Source of the DNA: Pelagibacteraceae bacterium AG-333-C14
Lineage (GTDB): Bacteria > Pseudomonadota > Alphaproteobacteria > Pelagibacterales > AG-422-B15
Direction: 5' to 3'
Length of the DNA: 62,695 nt
NCBI GenBank assembly: GCA_003282485.1
Contig: QBZD01000004.1
Span: 1-62,695 of the forward strand
Within the stretch, counting starts at the first letter, position 1. Each line of letters begins with the position of its first letter. The position numbers and the translations under genes are program-made. Below the pieces are notes generated by a model. The model was not told the origin of the DNA. It saw nothing but the letters and a program-made list of their open reading frames with translations, and did not search any database. Shown in pieces: positions 17,001-24,427 of the stretch.

Positions 17001-17354
17001 ATGGTCATCCACTATTTAAATACCCAAACAAGAGATGAAAAATTAGATCAAAAAACTCGCATAACTAGTTTTAACAAAATAGAGCTCAATATGATTTTAT
17101 CTATTTATGGTAAAAACGTAAGTAATGGAATTTGGAGAGATTATGCGATTGACCATAACGAAAATACAGCTGTCTTTTCAATTTATCGAAGTACATTTGA
17201 AAAAGCTTTTTTACAAATTATCAAAAATAAAAAGTCCTTAAAGAAACAAAAAAAATATCTTCTTTTGAATGCACATTACAAAAAGTTAAAAGACTCAAAT
17301 GAGCTAGTAAGCATTATAAATTTCTTAGATTTTTCCCTAAAGAGAATTGTCTAA
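17001..17354 (+). CDS. DUF2794 protein
   Basis: 117 aa from the ATG at 17001. A longer reading from 16866 would add 45 residues without conservation and overlap the htpG start. The region SFNKIELNMILSIYGKNVSNGIWRDYAIDHNENTAVFSIYRS matches the alphaproteobacterial DUF2794 pattern (hydrophobic-ELN-x-I-LSxYGxxVxxGxWRDYAID, then AVFSxFR). Function is unknown. Its TAA lies 3 nt before the stop of the convergent ybhL-like gene. Confidence 0.75.
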   Translation: MVIHYLNTQTRDEKLDQKTRITSFNKIELNMILSIYGKNVSNGIWRDYAIDHNENTAVFSIYRSTFEKAFLQIIKNKKSLKKQKKYLLLNAHYKKLKDSNELVSIINFLDFSLKRIV

Positions 17355-17357
17355 GAG

Positions 17358-18092
17358 TTATCTTCTTTGACCGAAAAGTCTAAGTAACATAATAAATAAA
17401 TTTATAAAGTCTAAGTAAAGTGTCAGTGCGCCCATGATTGCTTTTTTTGCTGCAACTTCTGCACTATCATAAGCCATATACATATTCTTTATTTTTTGAG
17501 TATCATATGCAGTAAGACCAACAAAAATTAATACACCAAGAATTGAAATTCCATAGTATAGAGCTGGTGATTGCATAAAAATATTTACGATGGATGCAAT
17601 TATTATTCCGATAAGTCCCATAAATAGAAAGGAACCAAAACCTGTAAGATCTCTTTTGGTCGTATACCCATATATACTCATTGCGCCAAAAGTACTTGCA
17701 GTTATAAAGAATACACGAGCGATACTAGCGCCTGTATACGTAATGAAGATTGTAGAAAGAGATAATCCCATCAAAAATGCAAAAATCCAAAACATAGTTT
17801 GTGCACGTGAAGCTGACATGTTTCTAATGCCAAATGACATATACATGACAATTCCAAGAGGTGCTAAGGCGACAACCCACATCATAGGACCGGTATATAA
17901 AGTTACACCTAAACTGGTAAGACCAACAATATCACCTGTAGGACTAGTCACAGCTGTAGCTTGAAATAACATGTACGCCACTAAACCTGTAAGGGCTAAA
18001 CCAGATGCCATATAGTTATAAACACTCATCATGTATTGTCTAAGGCCTTCATCGATCGCTGGTGTTGATTGAGCTCTAGTTTGATAGTCCAT
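17358..18092 (-). CDS. ybhL: BAX inhibitor-1/YbhL-family membrane protein
   Basis: 244 aa, seven hydrophobic helices, typical of bacterial BI-1/TMBIM proteins. Family marks include the N-terminal RAQSTPAIDEGLRQYMMSVYNYMASGLALTG, the middle SRAQTMFWIFAFLMGLSLS, and the C-terminal FVGLTAYDTQKIKNMY followed by GALTLYLDFINLFIMLLRLFG. Relatives leak calcium in a pH-dependent manner or interact with FtsH; the role here is not shown. A perfect 8-bp inverted repeat lies in the spacer shared with the divergent reductase operon. Confidence 0.9.
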   Translation of the reverse strand: MDYQTRAQSTPAIDEGLRQYMMSVYNYMASGLALTGLVAYMLFQATAVTSPTGDIVGLTSLGVTLYTGPMMWVVALAPLGIVMYMSFGIRNMSASRAQTMFWIFAFLMGLSLSTIFITYTGASIARVFFITASTFGAMSIYGYTTKRDLTGFGSFLFMGLIGIIIASIVNIFMQSPALYYGISILGVLIFVGLTAYDTQKIKNMYMAYDSAEVAAKKAIMGALTLYLDFINLFIMLLRLFGQRR

Positions 18093-18120
18093 ATTTAAAA
18101 ACCTCTTGTAAAAATTGTTA

Positions 18121-18138
18121 TATGTATTTTAATACATA
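18121..18138. promoter_or_regulatory. 8-bp inverted repeat in divergent promoter region
   Basis: TATGTATTTTAATACATA is a perfect 8-bp dyad (TATGTATT / AATACATA) with two central bases, between the divergent ybhL-like gene and the reductase operon. Its spacing suits a dimeric repressor or activator. No regulator gene is adjacent, so the assignment is tentative. Confidence 0.35.
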
Positions 18139-18212
18139 AGTATAATAGTAATCAATACAAGTAATTAATTGTTAAGATTTTATTAAGTTATTTCAATACT
18201 TTAGGAGAAAAA

Positions 18213-19223
18213 ATGGAAAAAGTTTTAGTCACAGGAGCTTCGGGATACATAGCAGAACACTGCATTATTGAACTTCTTGAAAATGGATACGCGGTCAAAG
18301 GATCCCTCCGCAACATGAACAGAGAGCAAGAAGTTCGTACCGCAGTAAAAACTGCAGTAGATGATAGTAATCTGGGGTTTTGTGAACTTGATTTATTAAA
18401 AGATGATGGTTGGAGTGACGCAATGGTTGATTGCGATTTCGTCATGCATCTAGCTTCACCTTTTGTGCTCGAAAATCCGAAAGATGAAAATGAACTTATT
18501 AAACCTGCAAAAGAAGGTACCTTAAGAACTCTTGCTGCAGCAAAGAAAGCGGGAATAAAAAGAGTTGTTGTCACATCATCAACTGCAGCAGTTAACTCTC
18601 ATATGAAAACTGGCACTAGTGATCATAATACATGGACAGATGTGAACAGTAAGTACGTCACTCCTTATCAAAAAAGTAAAACTATTGCAGAAAAAGCTGC
18701 ATGGAATTTCTTTAATGATCAAAGTGATGATAATAAAATGGAAATGACTGTCGTTAATCCAGGCGGCGTGATGGGGCCACAACTTGGAAAAGACCTTGAT
18801 GGTGCATCAACACAAATTATCTCGCAACTTATTTCTGGTAAATTTCCAATGATACCAGCGTTATCTTTTCCCTTTGTTGATGTTCGTGATGTGGCTAAAC
18901 TACATCTAAAAGCAATGATAACACCTGAGGCGAATGGAAAAAGATTTATTGCTGCACACACTAAACCTACATGGATGTATGAGATTGCTGAAATATTATA
19001 TAATGCAGGGTACAATAAAATAAAATTGAAAAAAGCTCCATCATTCATGTTAAAGTTAATTGGTTTGATTGATAATCAAACAAAGAGCTTGGTTCCAATG
19101 TTAGATAAATTTGTTCCAACTGATAATTCTCAAACTGTTGAAATTTTAAAGTGGAAACCAATGCCTCTTGAACAAGCTTTTATAGAGCATGCAAAATCTA
19201 TTACTGAAATAAAAAATAGCTAA
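18213..19223 (+). CDS. NAD-dependent epimerase/aldehyde reductase, paralog 1
   Basis: Extended short-chain dehydrogenase of the dihydroflavonol-4-reductase/methylglyoxal-reductase-like group, likely NADPH-dependent. 336 aa. The Rossmann start is VLVTGASGYIAEHCI (GxxGxxA variant). SSTAAVNS is the region of the catalytic Ser, and YQKSKTIAEKAAW supplies the Tyr-x-x-x-Lys pair near 154-158. NPGGVMGP follows. An AGGAG ribosome binding site precedes the ATG. It is the first gene of a four-gene operon and a tandem paralog of the next gene, also 336 aa. Substrate unknown. Confidence 0.85.
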   Translation: MEKVLVTGASGYIAEHCIIELLENGYAVKGSLRNMNREQEVRTAVKTAVDDSNLGFCELDLLKDDGWSDAMVDCDFVMHLASPFVLENPKDENELIKPAKEGTLRTLAAAKKAGIKRVVVTSSTAAVNSHMKTGTSDHNTWTDVNSKYVTPYQKSKTIAEKAAWNFFNDQSDDNKMEMTVVNPGGVMGPQLGKDLDGASTQIISQLISGKFPMIPALSFPFVDVRDVAKLHLKAMITPEANGKRFIAAHTKPTWMYEIAEILYNAGYNKIKLKKAPSFMLKLIGLIDNQTKSLVPMLDKFVPTDNSQTVEILKWKPMPLEQAFIEHAKSITEIKNS

Positions 19224-19225
19224 CA

Positions 19226-20236
19226 ATGGAAAAAGTATTAGTTACAGGAACAACGGGTTATATCGGCCTTCATTGTGTAGCACAGCTACTTGAGGCTGGT
19301 TATCATGTAAGAGGCTCAATGAGGTCTAAAGAGAGAGAACCAGAAGTTAGAAACGCCCTAGCTAAAGTTGTGAACGCAGAAAATAGATTTGAAACATGTG
19401 AACTTGACTTGATGAGTGATGCCGGATGGGATGATGCTGCAACTGGATGTGATTATGTCTTGCATATAGCCTCACCACTCACTGAAAAAGCACCTGATCA
19501 TGAAGATGACATCATAATTCCTGCAAAAGAAGGGCTACTTCGTGCTTTAAAGAGTGCAGTTAAAAATAAGGTTAAAAGATTTGTTATGACCTCATCTTTT
19601 TCAGCGATAGGCTATGGACACGTCAAAGAAGTGTTTGATGAGAGTCATTGGACAGACCCAAGCCAAAAAATTGGTGCATATAATAAGAGCAAAGCTATAG
19701 CTGAGAGAGCTATGTGGGATTATCTATCAGGACTTAATGAAGAAGATAAAATTGAAGCTGCCGCAATTAATCCAACACTTGTTGTAGGGCCTTCATTATC
19801 AGATGATATGGGATCATCTAATATGTTTATTCAAAGAATGCTTGATGGTTCATATTCAATTGTTCCACAAGTTCATCTAGGGTTTGTATCTGTAAAAGAT
19901 ACAGCAAAAGCACATATTGCTGCCATGACACACCCTGATGCGAATGGTAAAAGATTTATTTTATCGGAAAGAAACATGTGGTTGACTGAAATGAATGAAA
20001 TTCTAAAAAGAAATGGATATATAAAAGCACCAACCAAAAAAGCACCAAACTTTCTAATCAAACTTATGGGAATTTTTAATAAGGAAGCTGCAGTAATTGC
20101 AGGATTTGTTGGCAAAACAAAATATACAAATTCTGAAAATGCTAAAAATATACTAAAGTTTAATTTTGAAAATGTTGAAAATGCTGTTGTAGAAACAGCT
20201 AAACAAATGGAAGATTTAGGATTAATAGTAAAATAA
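19226..20236 (+). CDS. NAD-dependent epimerase/aldehyde reductase, paralog 2
   Basis: 336 aa, the same family as its upstream neighbour, from which it is separated by 2 nt. It has VLVTGTTGYIGLHCV with a canonical GxxGxxG, SSFSAIGYG for the catalytic Ser, YNKSKAIAERAMW for Tyr-x-x-x-Lys, and NPTLVVGPSLS. The two proteins share the frame MEKVLVTG, REPEVR-like, CELDL, ASP and DANGKRFI. They look like an old tandem duplication with diverged substrate pockets. The stop TAA overlaps the ATG of the aldo/keto reductase. Confidence 0.85.
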   Translation: MEKVLVTGTTGYIGLHCVAQLLEAGYHVRGSMRSKEREPEVRNALAKVVNAENRFETCELDLMSDAGWDDAATGCDYVLHIASPLTEKAPDHEDDIIIPAKEGLLRALKSAVKNKVKRFVMTSSFSAIGYGHVKEVFDESHWTDPSQKIGAYNKSKAIAERAMWDYLSGLNEEDKIEAAAINPTLVVGPSLSDDMGSSNMFIQRMLDGSYSIVPQVHLGFVSVKDTAKAHIAAMTHPDANGKRFILSERNMWLTEMNEILKRNGYIKAPTKKAPNFLIKLMGIFNKEAAVIAGFVGKTKYTNSENAKNILKFNFENVENAVVETAKQMEDLGLIVK

Positions 20237-21291
20237 TGGAATTCAGAAAGTTAGGACGATCAGATATAGATGTAAGCTCTATTTGTCTCGGTACGATGAC
20301 TTGGGGCGAACAAAATACCGAAGCTGATGCACATGACCAGTTAGATTATTCCCTCGCTCATGAAGTCAACTTTATTGATACTGCAGAAATTTATGCTGTG
20401 CCAACAAAAGCAAAGACACAAGGACTGACAGAGGAGTATATTGGCTCATGGCTTAAGGCACGAGGTAATAGAGATAAAGTTATTCTTGCTACAAAGGTAG
20501 CAGGACGCTCGGGAATGTCATGGCTAAGAGAGAATGAAGAGATTCCAAGGCTGAATAAAGAACAAATTTTTTATGCTGTTGAGGGCAGTCTTAAAAGACT
20601 GCAAACAGATTATATTGATCTTTATCAAGTACACTGGCCTGATCGACCGTTTGGCGCTTTTTCAGGACGTCTTGAATACAAGCACATGGATACCTCTGAT
20701 TCTATTCCACTTGAAGAAACGCTCGAAGCGCTAGGTGAACTGGTGAAGCAGGGAAAGATTAGGGAAATTGGTCTTTCCAATGAAACTCCGTGGGGTACGA
20801 TGAAGTATCTTCAGCATGCTGAAGCCAAAGATCTCCCTCGTGTGGCTTCAATTCAAAACGCATACAATTTAGTGAACAGAGGTTTCGAAATTGGTCTTTC
20901 TGAAGTTGCCGCTCATGAACAAGTGGGGTTGCTTGCTTATTCACCATTAGCTCAAGGAACATTATCTGGAAAATATTTGAACGGGCAGATGCCGCAAGGG
21001 TCTAGAATGGCTTTGTTTGGCGACGGCCCTCTAATGTATAGATACAAAAATGAAAAAACGATGAAGGCGATTGAAATGTATGTTGAAATTGCAAAAAAAT
21101 ATGAGCTCGATCCCTCTCAATTAGCCATCAGATTTTGTGATATACAACCTTTTGTCACGTCTACAATAATTGGAGCAACGACAATGGATCAGTTAAAAGC
21201 CTGCATAGACAGTGTTCATCTTGATTTAAATAAAGAGATTATGAATGAAATTAGAAATGTACATAAGGAAATACCAAACCCATCACCATGA
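20236..21291 (+). CDS. Aldo/keto reductase (Tas-like)
   Basis: NADPH-dependent aldo/keto reductase of the Tas/YajO type, 351 aa. FRKLGRSDIDVSSICLGTMTWG and NFIDTAEIYAVP supply Asp and Tyr of the catalytic tetrad, VILATKVAG the Lys, and YIDLYQVHWPDRP the His. GLSNETPWG and LLAYSPLAQGTLSGKYL are further family blocks. It starts inside the previous stop codon and its own end overlaps phhB by 4 nt, so the four genes form one transcript. It may act with the upstream reductases on related carbonyls; this is inference. Confidence 0.9.
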   Translation: MEFRKLGRSDIDVSSICLGTMTWGEQNTEADAHDQLDYSLAHEVNFIDTAEIYAVPTKAKTQGLTEEYIGSWLKARGNRDKVILATKVAGRSGMSWLRENEEIPRLNKEQIFYAVEGSLKRLQTDYIDLYQVHWPDRPFGAFSGRLEYKHMDTSDSIPLEETLEALGELVKQGKIREIGLSNETPWGTMKYLQHAEAKDLPRVASIQNAYNLVNRGFEIGLSEVAAHEQVGLLAYSPLAQGTLSGKYLNGQMPQGSRMALFGDGPLMYRYKNEKTMKAIEMYVEIAKKYELDPSQLAIRFCDIQPFVTSTIIGATTMDQLKACIDSVHLDLNKEIMNEIRNVHKEIPNPSP

Positions 21292-21578
21292 TTAAAAAAC
21301 TTACAAAAACAGAAGTTACTCAAAAACTGAAACGCTTATCAGGCTGGAAAATGGTCAAAAGCCGTAACGCGATTACTAAAACATTTAAGTTCAAAAATTT
21401 TATGCAAGCCTTTGGTTGGATGACATCTATGGCCATATATGCTGAGAAGAAAGATCATCATCCTGAATGGTTTAATGTCTACAATACCGTAGTAGTAACA
21501 CTATCCACACATGACTCAGGCGGTGTAACAATACTTGACTTAGATATGGCCAGAGAAATGAACCAAAAAAGTAAATAG
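21288..21578 (+). CDS. phhB: Pterin-4a-carbinolamine dehydratase
   Basis: Dehydrates 4a-hydroxytetrahydropterin to quinonoid dihydropterin, recycling the cofactor of aromatic amino acid hydroxylases. 96 aa, normal size. LSGWKMVKSRNAITKTFKFKNF, then AEKKDHHPEWFNVYNTVVVTLSTHDSGGVT with the family's His-His-Pro-Glu-Trp core. No phenylalanine hydroxylase is in the window, so the substrate source is unclear; some bacteria use it with other pterins. Its stop lies one base before the left edge of the repeat/tRNA-fragment array. Confidence 0.92.
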   Translation: MIKKLTKTEVTQKLKRLSGWKMVKSRNAITKTFKFKNFMQAFGWMTSMAIYAEKKDHHPEWFNVYNTVVVTLSTHDSGGVTILDLDMAREMNQKSK

Positions 21579-21579
21579 T

Positions 21580-21660
21580 CACCATATCCGCGATTAATAG
21601 AAAATGTGTCAGTATAGTGTCAGTGAAATTTGTCAATGTGCAATATTTAAAGTGCAATAT
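21580..21660. repeat. Repeat element A: left edge of cassette array, tRNA-Leu nt 1-12
   Basis: Starts one base after the phhB stop. 21580-21606 is identical over 27 nt to 23335-23361. On the minus strand its first part (21580-21591) is nt 1-12 of a tRNA-Leu gene (GCGGATATGGTG) preceded by the same upstream bases. At 21606-21625 come two 11-nt-spaced direct repeats, GTGTCAGTATA and GTGTCAGTG, also found in elements C, D and E. A further pair GTGCAATAT lies at 21638-21646 and 21652-21660. It precedes the membrane-protein gene at 21692. Confidence 0.8.
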
Positions 21661-21691
21661 ATAAGCTGAAAAGATACAATGATTTTATCTT

Positions 21692-22330
21692 ATGAAAGGC
21701 ATTTTCGAATTTGCTGCAGTTCCTTTAATTCTTACTTTGGTAGGATTCATTGCTTATCTATTTGGAGGCTTTACACAACCAGCCGGCATTACTAATCACT
21801 CTGTTTTTGGTTTATTCTTATCTGGCAATCTTTTTGATTTGTATGAAAAACCAAGCACGATTATTATTTTATATGTGCTTTATAGTTATACATATTTTTT
21901 GATAAGAAATGACTTTTTATTTGAACGATATTCATCAGCTTATCTTTATAATTTTGGATATTACTTTATTTCATCAGCTGTATATGTGCTTGGTATTGTT
22001 TCAATAATACTTTACTTTTTGTCATTAGGTCCAATACTTAAGAATGATATTAATTCTCTTACAGCGTTACTTTTATTTATTATAACTCCATTAATTATAA
22101 CTTTATTTTTAATAAATTTATTCCCAATAAAACATAAAAAAAATAGAACCATCATCCTATTTGCACCTTTTGTTTTCGCAATAATTATTATATTCAGTAA
22201 TATAATCTTTGTTGTCATAACAGACTACGAAAAAATAAATTTGGTCAATTTAATTTTAGTAAGTCTATTTTCAGTTTATATTATTAAATCATCATACGAT
22301 TATTTAACTGACAAAAAAAATAAGTCTTAA
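21692..22330 (+). CDS. Multipass membrane protein of unknown function (cassette gene 1)
   Basis: 212 aa, strongly hydrophobic, with about six predicted membrane helices (for example residues 5-28, 57-70, 92-112, 121-145, 153-176, 186-200) and a lysine-rich C terminus (DYLTDKKNKS). No recognised family. It is even more AT-rich than the neighbouring housekeeping genes. It lies between repeat elements A and D and is the only plus-strand gene in the array. Nothing in the sequence points to a specific function. Confidence 0.6.
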   Translation: MKGIFEFAAVPLILTLVGFIAYLFGGFTQPAGITNHSVFGLFLSGNLFDLYEKPSTIIILYVLYSYTYFLIRNDFLFERYSSAYLYNFGYYFISSAVYVLGIVSIILYFLSLGPILKNDINSLTALLLFIITPLIITLFLINLFPIKHKKNRTIILFAPFVFAIIIIFSNIIFVVITDYEKINLVNLILVSLFSVYIIKSSYDYLTDKKNKS

Positions 22331-22331
22331 G

Positions 22332-22372
22332 TGATTATTATTTAATCATGAAGTGTCAGTATATTATCCGAA
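22332..22372. repeat. Repeat element D: between cassette genes 1 and 2
   Basis: The segment TGATTATTATTTAATCATG followed by AAGTGTCAGTATATTATCC closely resembles the start of element C at 25365-25395 (TGATTATTTAATCACG, then AAGTGTCAGTATAGTGTCAG). It has the same orientation. Only one GTGTCAGTATA unit remains here. It begins one base after the stop of the membrane-protein gene and ends just before the stop of the convergent MORN gene. Confidence 0.7.
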
Positions 22373-22381
22373 AGATTTAGA

Positions 22382-23182
22382 TCAGAAAACAGGCTCATCA
22401 TCCTTCCATTCACCACTATGAAGTGTTGAGCCATTTGAATCGATTAGTGATCCCTGTCCATTAAATAAGCCATCCTTAAATCCACCAATGTATTTTTCAC
22501 CATCGGTATAGGTGTAAGTTCCTTGGCCATGCATTTTACTATCTTTCCATTCTCCAACGTATTTTGAACCATCTGTCCAAGTCTCAGTACCATTTCCATG
22601 CTTACTACCACTTTTCCATGCACCAATGTATTTTCCACCTTCAGGATAATTAAGGATGCCTTGTCCATGATACTTATCATCTTTCCATTCTCCCATGTAT
22701 TTTGAACCATCTGTCCAATCCTCAATACCATGTCCGTCACGTTTGCCGTCCCGGTATTCACCTATGTATTTTGTACCATCAGCAAAAAAGTAAGTTCCTT
22801 GTCCATCATATTTACCATTTATAAATTCACCAGCATATTTTTCACCATCGGCATAGGTGTAAGTTCCTTGGCCATGCATTGAGTCATCTTTAAGTCCACC
22901 AACATATTTTTCACCATCGGCATAGGTGTAAGTTCCTTGGCCATGTTTATAATTGTTTTTCCATTCACCAACATATTTATCACCATTGGCATAATAGTAG
23001 ACACCTAGTCCATGAAGTAAATTATTTTTATTTTCTCCAACGTATTTGTCACCAGCGGGTTTACCTGTAGTCCATACGTATGTTCCATACCCATTGAAAC
23101 AGTCACCACTAATGCATTCATCTGAAAAAACTGAAGACGAAAATACAAAGACCAACATGAGAGGTAGAAGTAATCTTTTCAT
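22382..23182 (-). CDS. Secreted MORN-repeat protein (cassette gene 2)
   Basis: 266 aa from the ATG at 23182, which gives a clean signal peptide (MKRLLLPLMLVFVFSSSVFS); an upstream in-frame ATG at 23221 would bury it. The rest is about ten MORN repeats of 23 residues with the pattern G-x-KYVGEWKDxKxHGQGTYTYADG. MORN repeats form elongated beta sheets that bind lipids or proteins; a periplasmic or surface location is likely. Several repeats are nearly identical in DNA, showing recent internal duplication. It lies between repeat elements D and B and its promoter region is the homologous part of element B. Confidence 0.85.
   Translation of the reverse strand: MKRLLLPLMLVFVFSSSVFSDECISGDCFNGYGTYVWTTGKPAGDKYVGENKNNLLHGLGVYYYANGDKYVGEWKNNYKHGQGTYTYADGEKYVGGLKDDSMHGQGTYTYADGEKYAGEFINGKYDGQGTYFFADGTKYIGEYRDGKRDGHGIEDWTDGSKYMGEWKDDKYHGQGILNYPEGGKYIGAWKSGSKHGNGTETWTDGSKYVGEWKDSKMHGQGTYTYTDGEKYIGGFKDGLFNGQGSLIDSNGSTLHSGEWKDDEPVF
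22496..22945. repeat. Near-identical 69-bp units inside the MORN gene
   Basis: A stretch beginning TTCACCATCGGCATAGGTGT recurs at 22841 and 22910 (69 nt apart, exactly 23 codons) and, with one change, at 22496. Identity extends about 36 nt, so these units were copied recently at the DNA level rather than only conserved as protein. They are coding repeats. Confidence 0.8.
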
Positions 23183-23189
23183 ACTTAAA

Positions 23190-23361
23190 TCATACACCAT
23201 AAATTGTGATAATTTAATCATGAAAAGTCAGTAAACAGAGTAAATATTATTAATAGTAATTATAACTGATTGGAATAAATTAATTTGTGCTGTAGACCCT
23301 CACTGGTACCTAAAACCAGCGTGTCTACCAATTCCACCATATCCGCGATTAATAGAAAATG
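23190..23361. repeat. Repeat element B: central full junction with tRNA-Leu nt 1-50
   Basis: The left part (about 23190-23327) aligns with element C (25349-25498) over roughly 140 bp: both run from a CATAC-CCA start region through TTTAATCA-GA, AGTCAGTA-ACAG, TATAACT-ATTG and TTTGTG to the shared CCCTCACTGGTACCTAAAAC block. The right part (23335-23361) is the 27-nt sequence of element A. B therefore looks like a C-type end joined to an A-type end, as expected between two tandem units. It separates cassette genes 2 and 3. Confidence 0.8.
23297..23346 (-). pseudogene. Truncated tRNA-Leu(UAG), nt 1-50
   Basis: The minus strand reads GCGGATATGGTGGAATTGGT then AGACACGC, an anticodon arm CTGGT-TTTAGGT-ACCAG with anticodon UAG, then GTGAGGG, the start of a Leu-type variable arm. 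After that the sequence diverges; there is no T arm, no 3' acceptor strand (TATCCGC) and no CCA. It cannot fold as a complete tRNA. It is therefore a tRNA-Leu fragment embedded in repeat element B, most likely an attachment-site remnant. Confidence 0.85.
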
Positions 23362-23407
23362 CAAAATAGACTATTTCTCAACAGTTTACATCAACCATTA
23401 TTACTCT

Positions 23408-24295
23408 CTAAATACCTGTAATTGCAACAAAAGCAGCTCCTATTGCTGCACCCTTTATTAGCTCTTCATGTTTTTTTGTAAGTTTTCTTATCTCTGGTAA
23501 TATGTCTTCAGTTTTATATTTTTTTATATTTTTTCTAATTGCAATTGCTACAGCAAACCCGAAGATAACTCCAATTAGCGGAGATGCAAAAAGATTAGCA
23601 GTGATCAAGAATGATCCTGTCGAAGCGAGACCAGTGACAGTCCCCTTATTCATTTCTTTTTTTGCTTTCTTTTGAGTATAAGTCGTTCCAAGAGATATTA
23701 CTGAAACTATTAAAAGTAATGGATTTGCGGCTATCAATGAGGATAGAACCATACTAGATGCGATTTCAGATTTAAATTCAAGTTTTTCCTTATCACTCCA
23801 ATTATATATAAGTGCTAATGCTCCGACAGTTGCCATAAATACCTCCGCCATATTTACGGACATGATGTCCATAATCCAACTCTTTTTAATACCAAATGTA
23901 GAATTTATATAATTAGCAATATCGTCAAACTTTTGTTTATCACTTATGTTAAACAAAGGTATGCCATTAATTGTCTGCAAATCTTTTAAAAGTGAAATTA
24001 CATAATTTTTTACTTCATCTGACAAAGTATCTTCTTTAAATGTCTCTCTTACTTTTTCCAACATTTTAAGTGGTGAATGACTTTCATCAAAATGGCGATG
24101 ATAACCGCCTCCAATACCTGTTTCATTGAAAATTTTATCTATGTGTTTGTCATATTCTGATGGGGTATCATCTATTAATCCATCAAATTGTTTTTCCAAT
24201 TTCCTTGAAGCTGGTAAAGCAAAAATTGCAGAAACTCCAATTGATAATTTTTTATACAAATTGGCATAATGAGTTTTAATTTTCCCAAATATCAT
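23408..24295 (-). CDS. Membrane protein of unknown function (cassette gene 3)
   Basis: 295 aa from the ATG at 24295. An in-frame TTG at 24346 would add 17 residues but has no clear ribosome binding site; neither start has a strong one. The N-terminal half is soluble-looking and charged, with FDGLIDDTPSEYDKHIDK and GGGYHRHFDESHSPLKMLEKV. The C-terminal half has about four hydrophobic stretches (MAEVFMATVGALALIYNW, SSLIAANPLLLIVSVISLG, FLITANLFASPLIGVIFGF, GAAIGAAFVAITGI). I do not recognise a family. It sits between repeat elements B and E. Confidence 0.55.
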   Translation of the reverse strand: MIFGKIKTHYANLYKKLSIGVSAIFALPASRKLEKQFDGLIDDTPSEYDKHIDKIFNETGIGGGYHRHFDESHSPLKMLEKVRETFKEDTLSDEVKNYVISLLKDLQTINGIPLFNISDKQKFDDIANYINSTFGIKKSWIMDIMSVNMAEVFMATVGALALIYNWSDKEKLEFKSEIASSMVLSSLIAANPLLLIVSVISLGTTYTQKKAKKEMNKGTVTGLASTGSFLITANLFASPLIGVIFGFAVAIAIRKNIKKYKTEDILPEIRKLTKKHEELIKGAAIGAAFVAITGI

Positions 24296-24345
24296 TTTAC
24301 AATCATAACTTTTACTTGGACAAATATAAGCATAAATTAATTTCA

Positions 24346-24400
24346 AAGTGTCAATATAGTGTCAATGAAAATGTCACTGATCAACTCAATGTGAAATATG
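24346..24400. repeat. Repeat element E: between cassette genes 3 and 4
   Basis: GTGTCAATATAGTGTCAATG followed by AAAATGTC aligns with element A at 21606 (GTGTCAGTATAGTGTCAGTG then AAATTTGTC), with two G-to-A changes. The following CAATGTGAAATATG resembles CAATGTGCAATAT of element A. It occupies the spacer between cassette genes 3 and 4. It has no tRNA fragment. Confidence 0.7.
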
Positions 24401-24427
24401 TATTCATTGTTAGGACTGTTTCTATTA

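Noticed and set aside
18093-18212. ybhL-leader RNA motif upstream of the BI-1-like gene
   Set aside because: The leader is AT-rich with only one simple dyad; no GC-rich hairpin typical of that motif is seen.
22444-23004. Alternative-frame Met-rich readings opposite or within the MORN gene
   Set aside because: They are shadows of the repeated DNA in other frames and show no domain.
22382-23182. MORN-gene repeats as noncoding satellite
   Set aside because: All repeats keep the reading frame and encode canonical MORN units.
23290-23352. Functional tRNA-Leu gene on the minus strand
   Set aside because: Only nt 1-50 are present; no T arm, acceptor 3' strand or CCA follows within 100 nt.
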